Assembly (NCBI RefSeq): GCF_947503045.1
Contig: NZ_CANNCF010000001.1
Coordinates: 1,116,001-1,180,000, forward strand
DNA from: an uncultured Tateyamaria sp.
GTDB lineage: Bacteria > Pseudomonadota > Alphaproteobacteria > Rhodobacterales > Rhodobacteraceae
DNA length: 64,000 nt
Reading direction: 5' to 3'
Below, in pieces: positions 29,387-37,668 of the stretch. The translations under genes were made by a program, and so were the position numbers. The notes beneath the pieces are model-generated. The model did not search any database and was not told the DNA's origin. It saw nothing but the letters and a program-made list of their open reading frames with translations. Numbering within the stretch: position 1 is the first letter of the stretch; every line of letters begins with the position of its first letter.

Positions 29387-30862
29387 CTAAAATGGCGGGT
29401 CTTTCTTTTCCCATCTGTGCCGTTTAACCGAATAACTGCCCGTGTCGATACGGACAGAGCGAACTTCGTGAACCGTGACTGAATCAAGGTCTATTTCAAG
29501 CGTTTTCTCACGCGGGTCGTAATCTGCATAATCTTCCCAATCCATGCCGAGCATGTCGGAGAAACGTGGTCCGGTTTTCTTGCGCTCGTCAGCCTCATCA
29601 GCATCTTCTTCGGGCGGGGTTTCCTCAATGACCGTATAATCCGGCTCGGGGCCGTCTTCATACTGGGTGTAGGTGCGCGCACTGATCTCTGTGCCTTTCG
29701 GGATATCTATTTCGCGTGTCCGCGAAGCCTTGTGAAACAGCACAAGATTGACCCCATCACCACCAACCTGAACCGAGGGGAACAAGATGCCATCCAGCTG
29801 CATCTTGTTTTCAGTTGCAAGGTAATCGGAAATGGCCTGCGTCGGCAGGTACGCCATTTCCTGATCGTCGGGCATGACGGGCTTAGCCATCCGGTTACTC
29901 AGAGTCTGGAGAAACGCCATGCGACCGAGCCTGTTGGCATATTCGGCATCAAAAATGCTGCCGCTCTCGTGAACGTTATCCAGTGCGCTCAGATCAAGCA
30001 GTTTCAATGGGCGAATGATGTTGAAGCGCGCAAGAGCGACTTTGCTGCCTACTGGAGGGCGGACTTCTGCGAGAACTATGTCTGGTGAGGTAGCCCCATA
30101 GAAAACAGAGATACCGCGCGCATTCATGCGGCCCGCTCCTGCCGCCGAAGCGGGCGGCGCGGCCAAGCCGCGATCTGGACGGGAAATCGCTTCTTCAAGC
30201 GGCTCGTCGGACTGGAACATCCGCCCGCGATATAGATGGGTAATGTCGCTCTTCGGTCCGGCAGATACAACCAAAGGAGTGCCGTCTGCCGTACGCATAT
30301 TTTCGATTTTGTCGAAAAGTTCTCCCAGATAACCAGATGCGGTACGGCTGAAGAACCGCGCCTCCGTCTTGATCAGCGATTCAAAGTAATCCCAGCGCTC
30401 CCGCCAATCACTATCACCCGGCATGACCTCCTCATAGTGGGCATCCGAGGAGAATTCGCACTCATCATCCAGGGCCGCTTCTTCGAAGTCGAAATTCCGG
30501 TATTCCAGAATGTTTTGGACATCGTGCGCCGCTTCTTCCGATATGTCTGCCGCGTCCATAATCGCATAGACGGTTTGCTGACCATCGCGATCCCAATCGT
30601 AGTCGATCTCTTTGTCCCGAAGCATGGCATATTGATACGAGTTCGGCTGGTTTGCAGTGCGCTCAAAATGGCTCTCGAAGGCGGTCTCGACTGCGTCGGC
30701 TAGTGCTTCCAGCGTGAGACATGGAGCCTCCTCTCCGCAATATGAGCAAAGTTGTTCAGACTCGTGTTTTTCAACGAGTGCCGAGAGGTAGGCTTCGCCG
30801 ATACAAGAGGAGCAAATCGTCTCCTCTTGCAACTCTTCAATCTCGTGTCTTTCCTTTACCAT
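29387..30862 (-). CDS. RES-domain protein with HEPN/RES N-terminal domain
   Basis: 491-residue cytoplasmic protein. The N-terminus has a cysteine cluster (CSSC at 17-20, CSYC at 39-42, Cys48) and an acidic helical region typical of HEPN/RES N-terminal domains. The RES fold follows, with LYRGRM, the FYGATSPDIVLAEVRPPVG block and a later PTQAISDYL segment, and then a long acidic C-terminal extension. RES domains in toxin-antitoxin systems degrade NAD+; solo HEPN-RES proteins are suspected abortive-infection factors. No Xre-type antitoxin is adjacent. The Arg and Glu positions expected for NAD+ attack are present. Confidence 0.8.
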   Translation of the reverse strand: MVKERHEIEELQEETICSSCIGEAYLSALVEKHESEQLCSYCGEEAPCLTLEALADAVETAFESHFERTANQPNSYQYAMLRDKEIDYDWDRDGQQTVYAIMDAADISEEAAHDVQNILEYRNFDFEEAALDDECEFSSDAHYEEVMPGDSDWRERWDYFESLIKTEARFFSRTASGYLGELFDKIENMRTADGTPLVVSAGPKSDITHLYRGRMFQSDEPLEEAISRPDRGLAAPPASAAGAGRMNARGISVFYGATSPDIVLAEVRPPVGSKVALARFNIIRPLKLLDLSALDNVHESGSIFDAEYANRLGRMAFLQTLSNRMAKPVMPDDQEMAYLPTQAISDYLATENKMQLDGILFPSVQVGGDGVNLVLFHKASRTREIDIPKGTEISARTYTQYEDGPEPDYTVIEETPPEEDADEADERKKTGPRFSDMLGMDWEDYADYDPREKTLEIDLDSVTVHEVRSVRIDTGSYSVKRHRWEKKDPPF

Positions 30863-30935
30863 TCCGACACTCTAGCGCGCCATAACATGTTGTAAAGCAT
30901 AATCAAAAGTGACTTTTTAGAGATGGAAGAGTCCT

Positions 30936-30966
30936 CAAAAACGGCTGGCTAGTCAGGCCAGCCTAA
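30936..30966 (-). terminator. terminator downstream of ardC
   Basis: GGCTGGC pairs with GCCAGCC over 7 bp (30943-30963, seven-base loop). On the minus strand it is followed by GTTTTTG. It lies between the ardC stop and the RES start, separating the two minus-strand transcripts. Confidence 0.65.
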
Positions 30967-30990
30967 ATTTTTCTCTTGCAAGGTGCCGCC

Positions 30991-31896
30991 TTATGCGGCG
31001 GCTCCTTGCTGCTCTTCCTCAATCATAGGCTGGCACCCATGCAAAAAATCAGCGGCGCGCTGCGCATGGGCAGCAGCGGAAAAGATCGCCCGCTTGTCTT
31101 CCTTCAAAACCTTCAACCAGTTCTGAATATAGGCGGCGTGATCGCTTCGGACCTTGGGTGTCAGTTCAAGATCAGCGCAAAGAAATGCTGCGCCCAACTC
31201 GGCAACCAACTCTTCACGGGCATAGCCTTCATCACCCCATTTCTTGCGCCCAAACTCACGGTCAAGGCGGCTCTTGTGCTTTGTCCAGTGCGTGAGTTCA
31301 TGCGCTAAAGTTGCGTAGTATGCTTCTGGGCTGCGGAATGTCTCGAAATACGGCATTTGCACATGATCGCTGCCACCACTGTAAAAAGCGCGGTTGCCGC
31401 CATGCCTGATATCGGCGCGGGTGTGATTGAAAAATTCCTCCGCATGATCGATCCGCAAATCCGGATCAATGATCGGCTCGGGCTTGGAATAGTAGTGCTC
31501 GGGCAAGCCTTCGATCTGATCGACATTGAACACGCTGTAACCCTTCATGAACGGAATTTTCCGCTTTTCGTCCTGCCCGTTCTCGCCTTCCTCAGTTTTG
31601 GTGATGGTGTTGGCGTAAACTACCAGATTGCCGCACTCGCCCTTCTTCACATGCGCGCCCAACTCCTTGGCTTGGCGGAAGGTCATCCAGTACGGGGAGA
31701 GATATCCGGCCTCGACCGATGCGCCCCACAGCATCAAAATGTTGATTCCGTTATAGGGCATGCCGTTATGCCGTAGCGGCTTGGTGATCTTGCCCTCCAG
31801 ATTTCCGCTGCTCCAAGGCTTGAGCCAGCTCAGCTCGCCTTGCTCCAGATCAGCGATGATCTTGTCTGTTACTTTCTGATAAATATCTATCTTCAT
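30991..31896 (-). CDS. ardC: ArdC-like antirestriction protein (zincin domain)
   Basis: 301 residues. The N-terminal ssDNA-binding domain (MKIDIYQKVTDKIIADLEQG, then PYNGINILMLWG and YWMTFRQAKELGAHVKKGE) is followed by a C-terminal metallopeptidase-like domain with HELTHW. ArdC proteins coat incoming single-stranded DNA and protect it from restriction during conjugation, which suits a mobilizable element. A ribosome-binding site GGGAAAAG lies just upstream of ATG 31896. The protein is complete. Confidence 0.88.
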   Translation of the reverse strand: MKIDIYQKVTDKIIADLEQGELSWLKPWSSGNLEGKITKPLRHNGMPYNGINILMLWGASVEAGYLSPYWMTFRQAKELGAHVKKGECGNLVVYANTITKTEEGENGQDEKRKIPFMKGYSVFNVDQIEGLPEHYYSKPEPIIDPDLRIDHAEEFFNHTRADIRHGGNRAFYSGGSDHVQMPYFETFRSPEAYYATLAHELTHWTKHKSRLDREFGRKKWGDEGYAREELVAELGAAFLCADLELTPKVRSDHAAYIQNWLKVLKEDKRAIFSAAAHAQRAADFLHGCQPMIEEEQQGAAA

Positions 31897-32047
31897 TGGT
31901 CTTTTCCCTTCATTGGATAGTCAGTTGCGCATGCAACTGGACTAGGCCTGTGCCAATGAGCAGGGGGATGGCCGTCAATGATCCGCGAAGGCGCGAGGGG
32001 GATCACCCGCCCTGCACGAACGAAGAGAGGAAGGACGGGGATACACG

Positions 32048-32215
32048 CCAAAGCGCGCCCAACGGGCGCTTGGGTCTTGATGGTCAGGGGCTGCAAGCCC
32101 CAAACTAAAGGAAAGAAGTGTCAGCCGTTCACGGCTGTCCATGTCCCGCGCAAGGGATGGACGCCGCGAGGCCGAGACTACAGGCTCGGTTCACGACAGC
32201 CCGATCCGCAAGGAT
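32048..32215. ncRNA. candidate structured RNA or leader (seven tandem hairpins)
   Basis: Seven compact hairpins in about 170 bases between ardC (-) and the methyltransferase operon (+): GCGCCC-AAC-GGGCGC inside CCAA/TTGG (32048-32073), GGGGCT-GCA-AGCCCC (32087-32101), CAGCCGT/ACGGCTG (32122-32137), a bulged 9-bp stem (32137-32162), GCC-GCGA-GGC (32163-32172), CCGAG/CTCGG (32172-32189) and ATCC-GCAA-GGAT (32204-32215). Two loops are GNRA tetraloops. No convincing protein is encoded on either strand. Strand and function are unknown; a 5' leader of either neighbour is possible. Confidence 0.45.
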
Positions 32216-32293
32216 GCGCCAAACTCGGGCACTTTACACTTGACGTAACGCGGAAGAAAACTGACGTTGCCGCTGACATCTACGAGGATACTC

Positions 32294-32626
32294 ATGAATA
32301 TTTCTGATATTCGGCGGGTGCCGCACCCAGGGCAGACATTAAGACAACGCTTGAAAACCGCTGGTCTCAGCGCTGCGGCACTATCTCGTCGATTGAATGT
32401 TCCAACAAACCGCGTCACAAGCATCATGAATGGACAGCGTTCTATCAGCGGTGACACTGCATTGAGATTAGCGCATTTCTTTCAAACATCCCCCGACTAT
32501 TGGTTGGGACTACAGGTGGAGTATGAATTGTTTAAGGCTGTAAAAGAAAAAGGGCGCGAAATTGTCGATCTTCCGACCATTCAATCTACTGGGAACGATA
32601 TTGAAAACGGCTGGAAGCAAGTATGA
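32294..32626 (+). CDS. HigA-family HTH regulator heading the restriction operon
   Basis: 110-residue Xre/HigA-type helix-turn-helix protein. PHPGQTLRQRLKTAGLSAAALSRRL followed by NRVTSIMNGQRSISGDTALRLAHFF (both written in part) is the HigA pattern, with the SPDYWLGLQ block after it. No HigB toxin gene is adjacent; the next gene overlaps by four bases (ATGA) and is a DNA methyltransferase. It is therefore more likely an operon control protein, comparable to the C-proteins of restriction systems. The ATG at 32294 has GAGG upstream. Confidence 0.8.
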   Translation: MNISDIRRVPHPGQTLRQRLKTAGLSAAALSRRLNVPTNRVTSIMNGQRSISGDTALRLAHFFQTSPDYWLGLQVEYELFKAVKEKGREIVDLPTIQSTGNDIENGWKQV

Positions 32627-33639
32627 CCATTAATCCAGCCAATCAAGACGAAGTCTCCGATGGTTTGCACCCCACTGTTTACGAAACGGCAAAGGGCCGC
32701 CTCATAAATAGTCGGATTGAAGATTTTATTGATGGTGACCTCGGCCAGCAATATGCCGAACAAGTCGATCTGATTGTTACCTCACCGCCTTTTCCGCTTC
32801 TTACCAAGAAGAAATACGGTAATGAGTCAGGGGAGCAATACCTCAACTGGCTCAGTGAGCTTGCCCCAAAACTGACCAGTCTTTTGAAGCCTGAAGGCTC
32901 CATTGTGATCGAGATCGGGAATGCTTGGGAACGCGGCGAGCCTGTCATGTCTACGCTTCCGCTGGAGGCGCTTCTGGCCTTCAAGAAAGCTGCGGGCCTG
33001 CATCTTTGCCAGCAAGTCATCTGTCACAACCCGGCGCGACTTCCAAGTCCTGCGGAATGGGTGACGGTCAATCGCTGGCGGCTCAAGGATTCCTATACGC
33101 ATGTGTGGTGGATGTCCAAAACACCAAGACCGAAAGCTGATAACAAGAAGGTTCTTGTCCCCTACAGCAAGGGCATGAAGCAACTTCTCAAGAAACAATC
33201 CTACAATGCTGGCAAGCGGCCATCTGGCCATGATATTTCCAAGACAGGGTTCCTCAAAGATCACGGCGGTGCCATCGCGCCCAATGTTGTTGATCTTACT
33301 GACGCGGCCTTAATTCCTGAGTCTTTGCTTCGGTTTAGTAATACCGGATGGGATGCAGGCTATAGAAAATACTGCGAAGACAATGGCCATGAAGCACACC
33401 CGGCGCGCATGCAAGCAGGGCTTGCCGCGTTCTTCATTCAACTGCTCACCGAAGAGGATAATCTGATCATGGACCCGTTTGCTGGCTCCAATACCACCGG
33501 GGCGGTTGCCGAGGGGCTTGGCCGTTCGTGGCTGGGGGTTGAAGCGCACCGTGATTATGCGGAAGGATCGCGTGGCCGACTTCTGGAGCAAATCGTTGGC
33601 GGCGACATTACTGGTGAAGACGGAGACAAAGATCAATGA
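32623..33639 (+). CDS. site-specific DNA methyltransferase (amino-methylating, beta class)
   Basis: 338 residues. Catalytic motif IV TSPPF (residues 53-57) comes before the SAM-binding motif DPFAGSNTTG (from residue 284), the beta-class order. SPPF favours N4-cytosine methylation, though N6-adenine cannot be excluded. A target-recognition region lies between (about 150-260). It starts four bases inside the regulator and overlaps the GHKL ATPase by four bases, so the operon is tightly coupled. It probably protects host DNA from the nuclease encoded downstream. Confidence 0.88.
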   Translation: MTINPANQDEVSDGLHPTVYETAKGRLINSRIEDFIDGDLGQQYAEQVDLIVTSPPFPLLTKKKYGNESGEQYLNWLSELAPKLTSLLKPEGSIVIEIGNAWERGEPVMSTLPLEALLAFKKAAGLHLCQQVICHNPARLPSPAEWVTVNRWRLKDSYTHVWWMSKTPRPKADNKKVLVPYSKGMKQLLKKQSYNAGKRPSGHDISKTGFLKDHGGAIAPNVVDLTDAALIPESLLRFSNTGWDAGYRKYCEDNGHEAHPARMQAGLAAFFIQLLTEEDNLIMDPFAGSNTTGAVAEGLGRSWLGVEAHRDYAEGSRGRLLEQIVGGDITGEDGDKDQ

Positions 33640-35210
33640 GCGATGCACTTGAAGCCGAACTGTCAATTGGTCCGCAAGCCTTAAGTGCCTATAGCCGTCT
33701 AAGCTATACGATGTGGCATGCCTTGGCAGAGTTCATCGATAACTCGACGCAATCGCGTTTGAACTATGAGGGCATTATTGATGATGTGCTTCAAGAAGAA
33801 GGCACGCCTCTTGTTGTGGACATTGTTTACAACAGGTTAGAGCGACTGATCCGCATTTCCGATAACTCTATTGGAATGACGAATGCTGATCTTGTTGAAG
33901 CGCTCCGCGTCGCGCATCCGACAAATGACAGCAAAGGCCGCTCCAAATACGGCATGGGTATGAAAACCGCTGCGTGCTGGATTGGCAAAAGCTGGCGGGT
34001 CATTACATCTGAATGGGGCAGTCCCGAAGAATGGACCGCAGAGATCGATGTAGAGGCCATTGCCCATCAAGGTGCGCGCGTGCCGCTTTCAAAGAAGGAT
34101 GTATCGACCGATAGCCATTACACGATCATCGAGATTTTTGATCTGAACAGAAATATTCAAAAACGCACCGAGGAGAACATCCGGGCCTATCTCGGCTCGA
34201 TGTACCGAAATGATATCATGGCTGGCACGATGAAGCTGCTTTACGGCGGCGAAGAAATTTCCCCGCCAGATGAAGCGCCTTTTGATACAGACGCAGAAGG
34301 CCGTCCCATGAAGCTGGAGCTGGACGGTCTTGTGATTGGCGGAAAGCCGATTACAGGCTGGGTCGGTGTATTGAAGAAGGGTGGCCGTAAATATGGCGGC
34401 TTTTCCCTGTTTCAGAACGGTCGTCAGATTCAGGGCTTCCCGAATGCGTGGAAGCCGCGCAGCATCTTCGGCGGCGTTGATGACGAAGGTGCAAACAACC
34501 TTGTTGCACAGCGACTTACAGGTGTCCTGAATCTGGATGGATTTGATGTATCGCATACCAAAGATGCGATCTTGTTTCAGGGAGATGAGGAAGAAGATCT
34601 GGAAACAAGCCTCGCGAAGATCACGCAAGACTATCGAGCCTATGCTACCAAGCGGCGCGGCGAGCGCACGCAGGTCTGGTCGCGTGAGAAAATCAGAGAC
34701 CTTGTGAAAACGATGAGCAAGGAGTTCGCAAGCTCTGAGATGAGCGATGCGGTCAACAATACTGTCTTGCCGCCTCTTGAGGCTATACTCGCCAACAACC
34801 AGCGTCAGGTTTCAGCGCTGAGTGAAGATGATTACCTTGCCAACTTTACGGTTGGCGGGCAGATCAATATCAGGGTCGCACTACAAGAGCGCAGTGAGCA
34901 TGATCCATATGTTTCTATTGTTGCGGCAGCAGAGCCGGATACAATCAATATCGTTATCAACCGCCTGCACCCTTACTACGAGTCCTTGGAGACATCCGAG
35001 GCGATTGATGAATGCATCCGCCAGTATATTTATGATGCGATTTCAGAGTATAAGGTTCATAAGCAGCAAGCCGCAGTCAATCCTGATAGCGTGCGCCGTG
35101 GCAAAGATACACTGCTGCGGGTGCAAGAACTAAAAATCGAGAACAGTGCCGCCGCACTGGAGCGAGAAGTCATAGTCGCCACCGTGCCGGGAACCGAGAG
35201 TGGCGGGTAG
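33636..35210 (+). CDS. MORC-like GHKL ATPase of the restriction operon
   Basis: 524 residues. The GHKL ATP-binding fold shows the N-box EFIDNSTQS (Glu32, Asn36), G1-box SDNSIGM (Asp76) and G2-box GRSKYGMGMKTAA (from 101), followed by an S5-like transducer segment up to about residue 300 and a helical C-terminal half. There is no histidine-kinase phosphoacceptor domain. Prokaryotic MORC/MutL-type GHKL proteins were described in restriction-modification neighbourhoods with helicases and nucleases (Iyer and Aravind's work), matching this context. It overlaps the methyltransferase by ATGA and precedes the helicase by only a few bases. Confidence 0.8.
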   Translation: MSDALEAELSIGPQALSAYSRLSYTMWHALAEFIDNSTQSRLNYEGIIDDVLQEEGTPLVVDIVYNRLERLIRISDNSIGMTNADLVEALRVAHPTNDSKGRSKYGMGMKTAACWIGKSWRVITSEWGSPEEWTAEIDVEAIAHQGARVPLSKKDVSTDSHYTIIEIFDLNRNIQKRTEENIRAYLGSMYRNDIMAGTMKLLYGGEEISPPDEAPFDTDAEGRPMKLELDGLVIGGKPITGWVGVLKKGGRKYGGFSLFQNGRQIQGFPNAWKPRSIFGGVDDEGANNLVAQRLTGVLNLDGFDVSHTKDAILFQGDEEEDLETSLAKITQDYRAYATKRRGERTQVWSREKIRDLVKTMSKEFASSEMSDAVNNTVLPPLEAILANNQRQVSALSEDDYLANFTVGGQINIRVALQERSEHDPYVSIVAAAEPDTINIVINRLHPYYESLETSEAIDECIRQYIYDAISEYKVHKQQAAVNPDSVRRGKDTLLRVQELKIENSAAALEREVIVATVPGTESGG

Positions 35211-35216
35211 TATGTG

Positions 35217-36371
35217 ATGCCAGCCCAGGAACTCAGGCGTTGGCAGCATGAAGCTATGGATGCTTGGCTCGCAAACCAGAAACGTGGCATTGTTGGCGCG
35301 GTCACGGGCGGCGGCAAAACAGTCTTTGCACTGGCCAGCATTCTGCGCACGCGGCCTGAAACAACGCTTATTGTTGTTCCGACTGTCGCATTGCTGGATC
35401 AGTGGTGGGAGGAAACAACCAGCTTTTTCGGTTTGCGGCTGGACGATGTAAATCTCATCACTGGCCGAAAAAAGCTGGTGCGCGGCACTATCAATATCAG
35501 TGTTCTCAATACTGCGGCCAAGCTGAAACCAAACTGGCCCGCCCAAGACGCTATGCTCGTTATTGATGAGTGCCATAAGGCAGCAAGCGATAAATTCAGC
35601 GCTGTTCTTGATCTACCTGCGGAACAACGCTTGGGGCTGTCTGCAACGCCAGAGCGCCCCTATGATGACGGCTTATCCGAAAAGCTCATTCCGACCCTTG
35701 GAGACGTCATCTACCAATACACTTATGCCGACGCGTTGCGCGACAAGGTGATCGTTCCGTTCGTTCTTGAAAACGTGGTCTTTGAACTTGAGGAAGACCG
35801 CGAAGCGTCTTACGCGAAGCTCACACGAATGATTGCCCGCGCGATCTCGGAACATGGGGCGGAAGCGCCCGAGACAATCAGCCTGTTCTTGCGGCGATCC
35901 CGTATCCTGAATTTGAGCCCTTCAAGGGTGGAAATAACACTGCGTCTTGTTGCAGCGCATAGAAGCGAACGCATTCTTGTTTTTCATGAAGATGTCGAGG
36001 CTTGCACGGTCATCCATGAAGTTTTGAAGGCGAGCGGTGTTCGGGCAGAGCTTTATCACGCCGGACTGCCAGCAAAGACCAGAGCGCAAGCGCTTGCCGA
36101 TTTTCGCCAAGGGCGCGCTAGTGTGCTTGTGACGTGCCGCGCCCTTGATGAAGGCTTCAACGTGCCGGAAACTGAAGTTGGAATTATTGCCGCCAGCACA
36201 GCAACGCGCAGGCAGCGCATCCAAAGGTTGGGCCGGGTCTTACGCCCTGCCAAGGGTAAGGACACTGCGCGAATCTACACGCTCGTTGCAACCAAAGCAG
36301 AGATTGACCGATTGCAAGCCGAAGAAGACGAACTTGAGGGTGTCGCCAGCGTTTCGTGGAGTCACGCATGA
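35217..36371 (+). CDS. SF2 DEAD/DEAH-type helicase of the restriction operon
   Basis: 384-residue minimal two-lobe superfamily 2 helicase. Motif I TGGGKT (30-35), motif II DECH (117-120), motif III SATPER and motif VI QRIQRLGRVLRP are all intact, resembling the Res/SSL2-type helicases of restriction systems. The ATG at 35217 is preferred over a GTG three bases earlier. It overlaps the nuclease gene by ATGA. No nuclease or methylase domain is fused. Confidence 0.85.
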   Translation: MPAQELRRWQHEAMDAWLANQKRGIVGAVTGGGKTVFALASILRTRPETTLIVVPTVALLDQWWEETTSFFGLRLDDVNLITGRKKLVRGTINISVLNTAAKLKPNWPAQDAMLVIDECHKAASDKFSAVLDLPAEQRLGLSATPERPYDDGLSEKLIPTLGDVIYQYTYADALRDKVIVPFVLENVVFELEEDREASYAKLTRMIARAISEHGAEAPETISLFLRRSRILNLSPSRVEITLRLVAAHRSERILVFHEDVEACTVIHEVLKASGVRAELYHAGLPAKTRAQALADFRQGRASVLVTCRALDEGFNVPETEVGIIAASTATRRQRIQRLGRVLRPAKGKDTARIYTLVATKAEIDRLQAEEDELEGVASVSWSHA

Positions 36372-37144
36372 GAAAAATGATGATCTCCCCGTGCCAGCCA
36401 GATCATATATTCTCGATGTGTGATCCGGAACTGCCAAGCGAGACCGAGTTTGAGGCAATAACGCTGCGCGCCTTCGGATGCCTGTTTCCTCAATATCAAT
36501 GCGTCGTCTTTGGTGGGCGTTTCTCATACGAGGACGAAAACCGCAAACCGGATTTGGCGATGATCGCGCGCGATAATTCGCACTGGTTTGTTGTGGAAGT
36601 AGAACTGGTTTCGCATTCGTTAGAAGGTCACGTACTGCCGCAAGTTCGGACCTTTCGCTATGGAGAGCCACAAAAAGAATGTGCCAGCATCTTGTCGCGG
36701 GAGCTTAGCGTTGATCTGGGGGCTGCGCAGACCTTGATTGATAGAGTGCCGCGCGCTGTAGTCGTTGTCGTGAACAAATCACGGTCGGATTGGCATCATG
36801 CGATGCGCGCACATCAAATACAGCTTCTGACGGTAACGCGGTTTGTCTCTGAAGAAGGACGTGAGGCCTTCGAGATTGACGGGACATTGGCTGCCGCGAA
36901 AGAAAGCATAGGATTTGGCGTCTATAGCGCACCGGACGCAATGATCCGGTTTCTGGCCAACGTAAATTTGCCGGACGGACACATTCAGATGGACAGCCTC
37001 GGCGGCGGCGCAAGCCTCTGGCGGGTTATTCGCGACGAGCGCCACGCATGGGTTTCGAAAGACAGTGGTCGTCCAGACATTCCGGATGGAGCGCATGTGC
37101 AATTGCTTCGCACTTATGATGGGCGCATTACGATGCGACTTTGA
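36368..37144 (+). CDS. PD-(D/E)XK-like nuclease, last gene of the restriction operon
   Basis: 258 residues. The central strand-turn-strand ENRKPDLAMIARDNSHWFVV followed by EVEL gives Asp62 and Glu77-x-Glu79, the arrangement of a PD-(D/E)XK active site with Glu in place of Lys. Arg and His residues follow in HVLPQVRTFRYG. The C-terminal part (180-258) is a separate small beta domain (SLWRVIRDERHAWVSKDSG). Its position in a coupled methyltransferase/GHKL/helicase operon makes an endonuclease role the best reading. The family was not recognised by name. Confidence 0.65.
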   Translation: MRKMMISPCQPDHIFSMCDPELPSETEFEAITLRAFGCLFPQYQCVVFGGRFSYEDENRKPDLAMIARDNSHWFVVEVELVSHSLEGHVLPQVRTFRYGEPQKECASILSRELSVDLGAAQTLIDRVPRAVVVVVNKSRSDWHHAMRAHQIQLLTVTRFVSEEGREAFEIDGTLAAAKESIGFGVYSAPDAMIRFLANVNLPDGHIQMDSLGGGASLWRVIRDERHAWVSKDSGRPDIPDGAHVQLLRTYDGRITMRL

Positions 37145-37668
37145 AGGCGAGCGTGGCACAATGATCTTGATGAAGTCATCTCCATGACATGGCGGCATCC
37201 AAACGGCGGACGGTTGGTCTCGATGAAATCGTCTGGATGAAATCCTCATGGGGGTATCGGCCGGGAGCAGGAACGCTCCCCTGATTGGTGGTCAAACGGG
37301 CAGCGGTTTGTGCATGGTTCGGTGTTGGTGGAGAGGCACGTCTCCAAGCCCAACGACTGAAAGAACGGGGATACGTTCTACTGGCTCTGGAATGGGCTCT
37401 ATGCCCTGATCTGAGCCATGGGCTGGGGGGATGCAACGGGGGCGCGCAAGTCTGTAAGACTGGAGCGGGCCCCCTTGCCAAGATGTATGTGGTAGTACCA
37501 CGTACACATCTTGCAGGGCTCAAATTTCGAAGATTTCACCGTCCGTGTTGGTACTACACTGGACTTTGATTCAATCAGAGAACATCTTACATACTGGGTT
37601 TTAGTGTCAGATGTCAGGTGTTGACACTCAACGAGGCGAGAAGCGTGCCAATCTTAAACCAAGCTCCT
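37145..37668. ncRNA. gene-free, hairpin-rich segment after the restriction operon
   Basis: No protein gene is convincing. From 37264 to 37474 nearly every stretch folds locally: GGGAGC/GCTCCC (37264-37281), GTTGG-GGAGA with TCTCC-CCAAC (about 37328-37356), GAAC/GTTC around GGGGATAC, GGCTC-GGGC with GCCC-GAGCC (37383-37417) and GGGGGC-AGTCT with AGACT-GCCCCC (37438-37474). The last ends in TT and could close a transcript. Directly after it, 37480-37512 is a long palindrome (AAGATGT ... GTGGTAGTACCAC ... ACATCTT). This is a candidate structured RNA; strand is most likely plus if the 37438 stem is its 3' end. Confidence 0.4.

Noticed and set aside
31978-32307. 109-codon open frame through the hairpin region before the restriction operon
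   Set aside because: Its sequence is Arg/Gly-rich noise dictated by the hairpins, and it runs into the regulator start; structured non-coding DNA explains it better.
32294-32626. higBA toxin-antitoxin pair
   Set aside because: Only the HigA-like part is present; no HigB-sized gene lies upstream or downstream, and the next gene is a methyltransferase.
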